18,940 nt of DNA, taken from Thermoplasmata archaeon. GTDB lineage: Archaea > Thermoplasmatota > Thermoplasmata > Thermoplasmatales > Thermoplasmataceae. The stretch spans positions 2,649 through 21,588 of the forward strand of contig JAJZWN010000020.1 of the NCBI GenBank assembly GCA_021846695.1. The letters run 5' to 3'. How positions within the stretch are numbered: position 1 is the first letter of the stretch; every line of letters starts with the position of its first letter. The notes below the pieces were generated by a model. The model made no database searches. It was given only the letters and a program-made list of their open reading frames with translations, and was not told the DNA's origin. Position numbers and translations under genes: made by a program. Positions 15,922-18,940 of this stretch are shown piece by piece.

Positions 15922-16275
15922 ATGAAAGTAGCATGTGTAGTAGATGAAGATAATATGTTGAGCCCTCTGGAATATGGCAATTCAATATTCCTGATAGATG
16001 ACGAGACAAATAAGATAGAGGAATATGAAAACCCGGGATTCGGGAGGACACATGGCGGAAGAGAGGTTGCAATGGCAGGTATTCTTTCATTGAAGCCCGA
16101 CATGTTTGTTGTGACTGAAAACTCTCTTTGCCCCGGTTCTTATAATATGTCCCTGGGAAGGGTAAAATATGTTGTAACCGAAGAAAAACCAGTTTCTGAT
16201 GTAATAAAAAATATAAAAGAACTTGAAAGCAAGGCAGTAGAAGAGCTGGAACCCATGCTTTACAGGGAACATTAA
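15922..16275 (+). CDS. NifX/NifB-type dinitrogenase-cofactor family protein (RNase H-like fold)
   Basis: A 117-residue protein starting MKVACVVDEDNMLSPLEYGNS. The order of a first beta strand, a phosphate-like turn, FLIDDETNKIEEYENP, a Gly-rich segment (THGGREVAMAGILSLKPDMFVV) and a C-terminal VSDVIKNIKELE matches the NifX/NifB C-terminal (Nitro_FeMo-Co) family. No nitrogenase genes are nearby, and archaea have many stand-alone members whose role (metal or Fe-S cluster handling) is not established. One Cys near residue 72 (SLCPG) could be a ligand. I chose ATG 15922, not the ORF opening at 15877, because a TATA-like element sits 26 nt before it and the family starts at MKVA. Family assignment is moderate. 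Confidence 0.6.
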   Translation: MKVACVVDEDNMLSPLEYGNSIFLIDDETNKIEEYENPGFGRTHGGREVAMAGILSLKPDMFVVTENSLCPGSYNMSLGRVKYVVTEEKPVSDVIKNIKELESKAVEELEPMLYREH

Positions 16276-16292
16276 TTTTTTATTTTTTATCA
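16276..16292. terminator. A/T-rich junction of convergent genes
   Basis: T-runs at 16276-16287 follow the NifX-like stop on the plus strand. The 4-bp gap to the AhpD-like stop means each gene terminates inside or beyond the other; the minus-strand terminator is not evident. Confidence 0.3.
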
Positions 16293-16618
16293 AATTTTTC
16301 TATGGCGTCAATCAGGCTGTTCATTTCCATGAGCGCCTGTGAGCCATACATGAGAACGGTTACATAACCGGTTTCCATTAATTCTTTTTTTGTTGCCCCG
16401 GCATCCAGGGCACTTTTTACGTGATATGAAATGCACCATTCACATCTTGCCGCCATACTCAACGCAAGTGCTATTAATTCCTTATTCTTTAAAGACAGAG
16501 AACCCGGCATCATTGTATTCTGCATCAGACTCATGAAAGATTTCATAAACTCTTTATTGTCTTTAGTTGCTTCCTGCATTACCCTGCTGATTTCTTCCAT
16601 TTTCTTTTCAGGGTCCAT
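16280..16618 (-). CDS. AhpD-like carboxymuconolactone decarboxylase family protein
   Basis: A 112-residue all-helical protein of the CMD/AhpD fold. The core motif is intact: Glu47 in KELIALAL, then ARCEWCISYH with Cys59, Cys62 and His66, the redox pair and proton relay of AhpD-type alkylhydroperoxidases. It should act in the cytoplasm as a peroxidase or as a dithiol reductant. Its ATG follows the peroxiredoxin stop TGA with no gap, and a GGTGA Shine-Dalgarno lies inside the end of that gene, so the two are translationally coupled. The upstream peroxiredoxin has only one cysteine, making this protein a plausible reductant for it (inference). Confidence 0.85.
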   Translation of the reverse strand: MDPEKKMEEISRVMQEATKDNKEFMKSFMSLMQNTMMPGSLSLKNKELIALALSMAARCEWCISYHVKSALDAGATKKELMETGYVTVLMYGSQALMEMNSLIDAIEKFDKK

Positions 16619-17233
16619 TCAATTCACCTGCTCGAACTTAAGATACCATGTTTTGTTTCCTGATTTCTCCCTGGCTATTGCCTCTTCCAGTGTTCCAGGT
16701 GCCGCAACAATGCCATCCTCCCCCGGTTTCCAGTTGACGGGTGTTGCGAGCTTCCTGTTCCAGTTCATCTGTAACGCCCTGACAGTACGTATTATTTCTT
16801 CTATGTTTCTTCCAGTTTCTGCCGGATAATAAATCATGAGCCTCACGATCTGGTTCGGGTCTATAATGAATACGCCACGCACTGTTGACCCGGTTTTTTC
16901 ATCCATCATGTTATATGCCCTTGCCACGTCCTTGTTTATATCCGCTATTACCGGGAATGGAATTTCTATGCCGAATTTATCTTTAATATCCTTCATCCAT
17001 TCTATATGGCTGTAAATACTATCAACACTTAACCCGACAAGCTCAACATTCAGTTTTTTGAATTCCTCATATTTCCCGGCGAATTCCATAAACTCTGTTG
17101 TACACACCGGTGTAAAATCTGCCGGATGTGAAAACAGAATTACCCATTTTCCCTTATAATCCTCGAGCGACACAGGACCTTTCGTTGTGTTCACAAAAAA
17201 TTCTGGTGCTTTCTGTCCTAAATACACTGACAT
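16619..17233 (-). CDS. Peroxiredoxin (Prx6/AhpC-TSA family) with a single cysteine
   Basis: A 204-residue thiol peroxidase reducing H2O2 and hydroperoxides. The active-site block HPADFTPVCTTEF places the peroxidatic Cys at 44 with the conserved Pro and Thr, and Arg is in STVRGVFIIDP. The C-terminal domain (NWKPGEDGI) is of the Prx6 type. I see no other cysteine, unlike the archaeal enzymes with two extra C-terminal cysteines, so resolution must use a partner thiol. I chose ATG 17233 (MSVYLGQKAPEF): the ORF extends to 17299 but those residues are unlike the family, and GGTGAGAGG lies just before the ATG. It follows a winged-helix gene by 66 nt and is coupled to the AhpD-like gene. Confidence 0.92.
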   Translation of the reverse strand: MSVYLGQKAPEFFVNTTKGPVSLEDYKGKWVILFSHPADFTPVCTTEFMEFAGKYEEFKKLNVELVGLSVDSIYSHIEWMKDIKDKFGIEIPFPVIADINKDVARAYNMMDEKTGSTVRGVFIIDPNQIVRLMIYYPAETGRNIEEIIRTVRALQMNWNRKLATPVNWKPGEDGIVAAPGTLEEAIAREKSGNKTWYLKFEQVN

Positions 17234-17299
17234 ATTATTCCCTCTCACCAAACATATAAAAATTCTATAATATTGTTGTTTAAGATGCAAATTTTGCAC

Positions 17300-17524
17300 C
17301 TATTCGTTTATTTTTACGCAGTAAAACCTCTGTCTGGTATCTGAAAGGCATATGTTGATTTCTATCAGGCCCATAGCGCTTAATTTTTTTACAGAATATA
17401 GAACCGATCTCTTTGATAGCCCTGTACTTTCAATCAGCTGGCACAGCCTTGCAACCTTGAACTGTTTCAATGTAATTAATACCAGTCTAGTAGAGGGGGT
17501 AAGTGTTTTGAGTTGCTGTTCCAT
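17300..17524 (-). CDS. Small winged-helix transcription regulator with three cysteines
   Basis: A 74-residue protein: an initial helix (TPSTRLVLITLKQF), then the HTH (KVARLCQLIESTGLSKRSVLYSVKKLSAMGLIEI) and a beta wing (NICLSDTRQRFYCVKINE), resembling a minimal MarR/ArsR-like or TrmB-like DNA-binding domain without any ligand domain. Three cysteines (28, 59, 69), two of them in the wing, are many for so small a protein and suggest thiol or metal sensing, which is inference. It is the first gene of a minus-strand unit with the peroxiredoxin and AhpD-like genes, and is divergent from the TusA-like gene. A 15-bp palindrome just upstream is a candidate for its own operator. Confidence 0.72.
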   Translation of the reverse strand: MEQQLKTLTPSTRLVLITLKQFKVARLCQLIESTGLSKRSVLYSVKKLSAMGLIEINICLSDTRQRFYCVKINE

Positions 17525-17535
17525 AAAGTTATAGC

Positions 17536-17550
17536 AATAACAGTGTTATT
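17536..17550. promoter_or_regulatory. 15-bp palindrome, candidate operator of the winged-helix/peroxiredoxin unit
   Basis: AATAACA-G-TGTTATT is a perfect inverted repeat with 7-bp arms. It lies 12-26 nt before the regulator ATG (17524), between that start and a TATA-like AATAATAAC element on the minus strand, so binding would block transcription. A second, smaller inverted repeat, GTTAT/ATAAC, overlaps it at 17528-17541. Confidence 0.5.
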
Positions 17551-17573
17551 ATTTTTTTGTTAGGTGCAAGTTT

Positions 17574-17610
17574 ACTTATAATTTAATTTACGTAAGATAA
17601 TGTAATCTTA
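17574..17610 (+). promoter_or_regulatory. Promoter of the TusA-like gene with inverted repeat at the start
   Basis: ACTTATAATTT (17574-17584) is centred about 30 nt before the ATG at 17610. TAAGAT-6 nt-ATCTTA (17593-17610) brackets the expected transcription start and ends on the first base of the ATG. The message is probably leaderless. Confidence 0.4.
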
Positions 17611-17855
17611 TGCTGGAAGAAGATTACAGAACCGTTAGCTGTGGTGGAGACCCATTTAATTTTCTCCTGTCCACAATGAAGTCTATTGGGATAACCATAG
17701 AAGAGAACAATATTGTTAAACTTATGGTAATGGATGATAAATTCAGATACTCTGACGAAATTTTTAAGAAAATGGCCAGATATTCAAAAATGGAAGTAGA
17801 AAGTATTGTAAGAGAGAATGGGGAGATATATTTATTTTTACGCAAAATTCAGTAA
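17610..17855 (+). CDS. TusA/SirA-like small protein, divergent
   Basis: An 81-residue protein. The layout YRTVSCGGDPFNFLLSTMKSI, a strand (NNIVKLMVMDD), a helix (RYSDEIFKKMARYSKMEV) and a final strand pair ending YLFLRKI follows the TusA fold, including the terminal FLxRK. The active-site Cys (residue 11) is present, but the canonical CPxP motif reads CGGDP, so sulfur transfer by the usual mechanism is uncertain. TusA proteins carry persulfide sulfur for tRNA thiolation, cofactor synthesis or sulfur oxidation. It is divergent from the winged-helix/peroxiredoxin unit and may share its control region. The family call rests on pattern recognition only. Confidence 0.55.
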   Translation: MLEEDYRTVSCGGDPFNFLLSTMKSIGITIEENNIVKLMVMDDKFRYSDEIFKKMARYSKMEVESIVRENGEIYLFLRKIQ

Positions 17856-18144
17856 CCCTGACTCAATGCCAATCTTTAGCTTCAAATTAAAATTATGCAG
17901 GAAGTTTCCATATATGCAACTTTTTGAATGTATTTATCAAATCCAATTTTTTATGAAAATTAAAATATAACTATTAAAATATTGAGTTATTATACTAACT
18001 AATAATATATTATATTTAGAATTTCTTGATTAGACAACATTTTTAATGGTTTCAGGGCAATTTTGATATTTTTATAATTTTACCGTTAAAAAACCGGTTA
18101 TTTTATTCGTATAATGCCATATTTTTCTAATGCCAGGCTATTAT
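17856..18144. other. A/T-rich non-coding stretch upstream of the 23S promoter
   Basis: About 290 bases of very A/T-rich sequence with no open frame that resembles a protein. Only short motifs stand out, such as the palindrome AACCGGTT near 18092. It may hold upstream elements of the rRNA promoter. I see no 16S or tRNA gene here. Confidence 0.35.
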
Positions 18145-18160
18145 CAAAACGTTTATATCA
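18145..18160 (+). promoter_or_regulatory. 23S rRNA promoter (BRE plus TATA box)
   Basis: The purine-rich AAAACG followed by TTTATAT (about 18147-18157) has the BRE-TATA layout of strong archaeal stable-RNA promoters. Transcription should begin near 18180, leaving a pre-rRNA leader of about 90 nt before the mature 23S end. That leader contains the hairpin GGTTA-GAAA-TAACC (18230-18243) with a GNRA tetraloop. Confidence 0.5.
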
Positions 18161-18272
18161 CAGTTTGTAATATCAATTATACCAATAAATGAATGCACTT
18201 ATTAATTCATAATTAATAAGGAAGGGCGAGGTTAGAAATAACCCATGATACCGGATAATAAATGAGATATAG

Positions 18273-18940
18273 ATTGTGTATCATACAAACTGCTTGGGGA
18301 ATGGTTTTGGTTTGAGAACCGATGAAGGACGTGCCAAGCTGCGATATGCTTTGGGGAGGTGCATGGAGCCGTTGATCCAAAGATCTCCGAATGGGACTTC
18401 CTGTTCATACACTCCGAAAGGAGAGGGAACCCCGGGAATTGAAACATCTTAGTACCGGGAGGAAGAGAAATCAATAGAGATACCGTGATTAAAGGCGATC
18501 GAAAGCGGTAGAGGGCAAACCGAATCTTTTCTGAAAAGAAATAGAGATGTGGAGTACGGATCTTTCTCAATGCCTCCTTTAGGAATTTTAAAAAGCTGGA
18601 AAGCTTTACCATAGAGGGTGATAGTCCCCTGAAAGTAACTAAAGTGGCTACGAGGAAAGATATCCTGAGTACCATGCGTCGTTATTCGCGTGGGAATATG
18701 GGTGGCATGAACATCCAACCCTAAATATTACTCAAGTCCGATAGCAAAGAAGTACCGTGAGGGAAAACTGAAAAGCAACCCGGAAGGGCTGTCAAAAGAG
18801 CCTGAAACCAAGCAGTGAAAACTTTATAGGGCACTAAAGGAATGATCTCGAAAGAGGGACCGGTGTTCTATTGTCCGTGTTGAAGAACGGGCCAGGGAGT
18901 TGTGATGGATGGCGAGGCTAATTCTAAAAGAAGCAGCCGT
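18273..18940 (+). rRNA. 23S ribosomal RNA (5' part, continues past the window)
   Basis: Conserved domain I and early domain II segments are readable: CGATGAAGGACGTGCCAAGCTGCGATA (18320-18345), CTCCGAATGGGACTTCC-like, GGGAATTGAAACATCTTAGTACC (18433-18456), GTACCGTGAGGGAAAACTGAAAAG and TCTGAAACCAAGC-type stretches to the end. The mature 5' end is estimated at about 18273 by counting from the E. coli and Haloarcula starts to the shared GGGGAATG/GATGAAGGACG region, with an error of several bases. No 16S or tRNA-Ala precedes it, as expected where rRNA genes are dispersed (Thermoplasmatales). Short ORFs on either strand here are not genes. Confidence 0.97.

Noticed and set aside
17234..17299. 22-residue N-terminal extension of the peroxiredoxin
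   Set aside because: It is not of family type, whereas ATG 17233 is preceded by a GGTGAGAGG ribosome-binding stretch and begins the normal fold.
18092..18099. AACCGGTT palindrome upstream of the rRNA promoter
   Set aside because: Eight bases is too short to stand out and it lies about 55 bp before the TATA element.
17856..18144. Possible small RNA or 5S/tRNA gene in the gap before 23S
   Set aside because: No cloverleaf, 5S-like sequence or stable GC-containing hairpin could be found by eye.
18232..18718. Open frames on the minus strand over the rRNA (147 and 89 codons)
   Set aside because: They lie antisense to conserved 23S rRNA sequence and resemble no protein.

Overview
The window looks like a chromosomal segment of a low-GC, wall-less acidophilic archaeon of the Thermoplasmatales, most like Ferroplasma or Acidiplasma. 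The evidence is archaeal-type proteins (class I CCA-adding enzyme, archaeal NAC, TFGD-type ValRS, long-insert Thermoplasma-type ferredoxin), A/T-rich TATA boxes about 25-35 nt before start codons with little or no leader, GGTGA Shine-Dalgarno motifs mostly before genes inside operons, and a 23S rRNA gene with its own promoter and no 16S gene upstream. The genus is inference; no database was searched.

Layout. 1-1421: end of a LeuD/HacB-type isomerase subunit overlapping a LeuB-type dehydrogenase. 1607-3496: sulfide:quinone oxidoreductase and its DUF1641 partner. 3566-3835: tRNA-Gln(TTG) followed after 2 nt by a MoaD/ThiS/Urm1-type sulfur-carrier gene. 3836-3880: a short palindromic scar resembling the right end of an IS200/IS605-TnpB element. 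3878-6641 (minus): membrane protein, NAC, CCA-adding enzyme. 6836-8161: glutamine synthetase, overlapping by 4 bp the end of convergent valS (10470-8158). 13158-10627 (minus): argG-argH, divergent from an HTH/ACT regulator at 13280, with a 20-bp perfect palindrome between them. 14317-13883 (minus): a Zfx-family ferredoxin that has lost most zinc ligands. 14394-14747: remnant of a DDE transposase. 14856-16275: purM and a NifX-like protein. 17524-16280 (minus): small winged-helix protein, single-Cys peroxiredoxin, AhpD-like CxxC protein, divergent from a TusA-like protein at 17610. About 18273 to the end: 5' part of the 23S rRNA gene.

Themes. Most of the window is housekeeping: amino-acid synthesis (Leu or Lys, Gln, Arg), purines, tRNA charging and maturation, nascent-chain handling. 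Sulfur and thiol chemistry recurs: SQR, the tRNA-linked sulfur carrier, the TusA-like protein and the peroxiredoxin/AhpD pair. The most original signals are the tRNA-Gln/sulfur-carrier dicistron, where the tRNA is of the class thiolated at U34; the zinc-less ferredoxin; and two small regulators, each next to a palindrome. I see no defence system, CRISPR array or intact mobile element.
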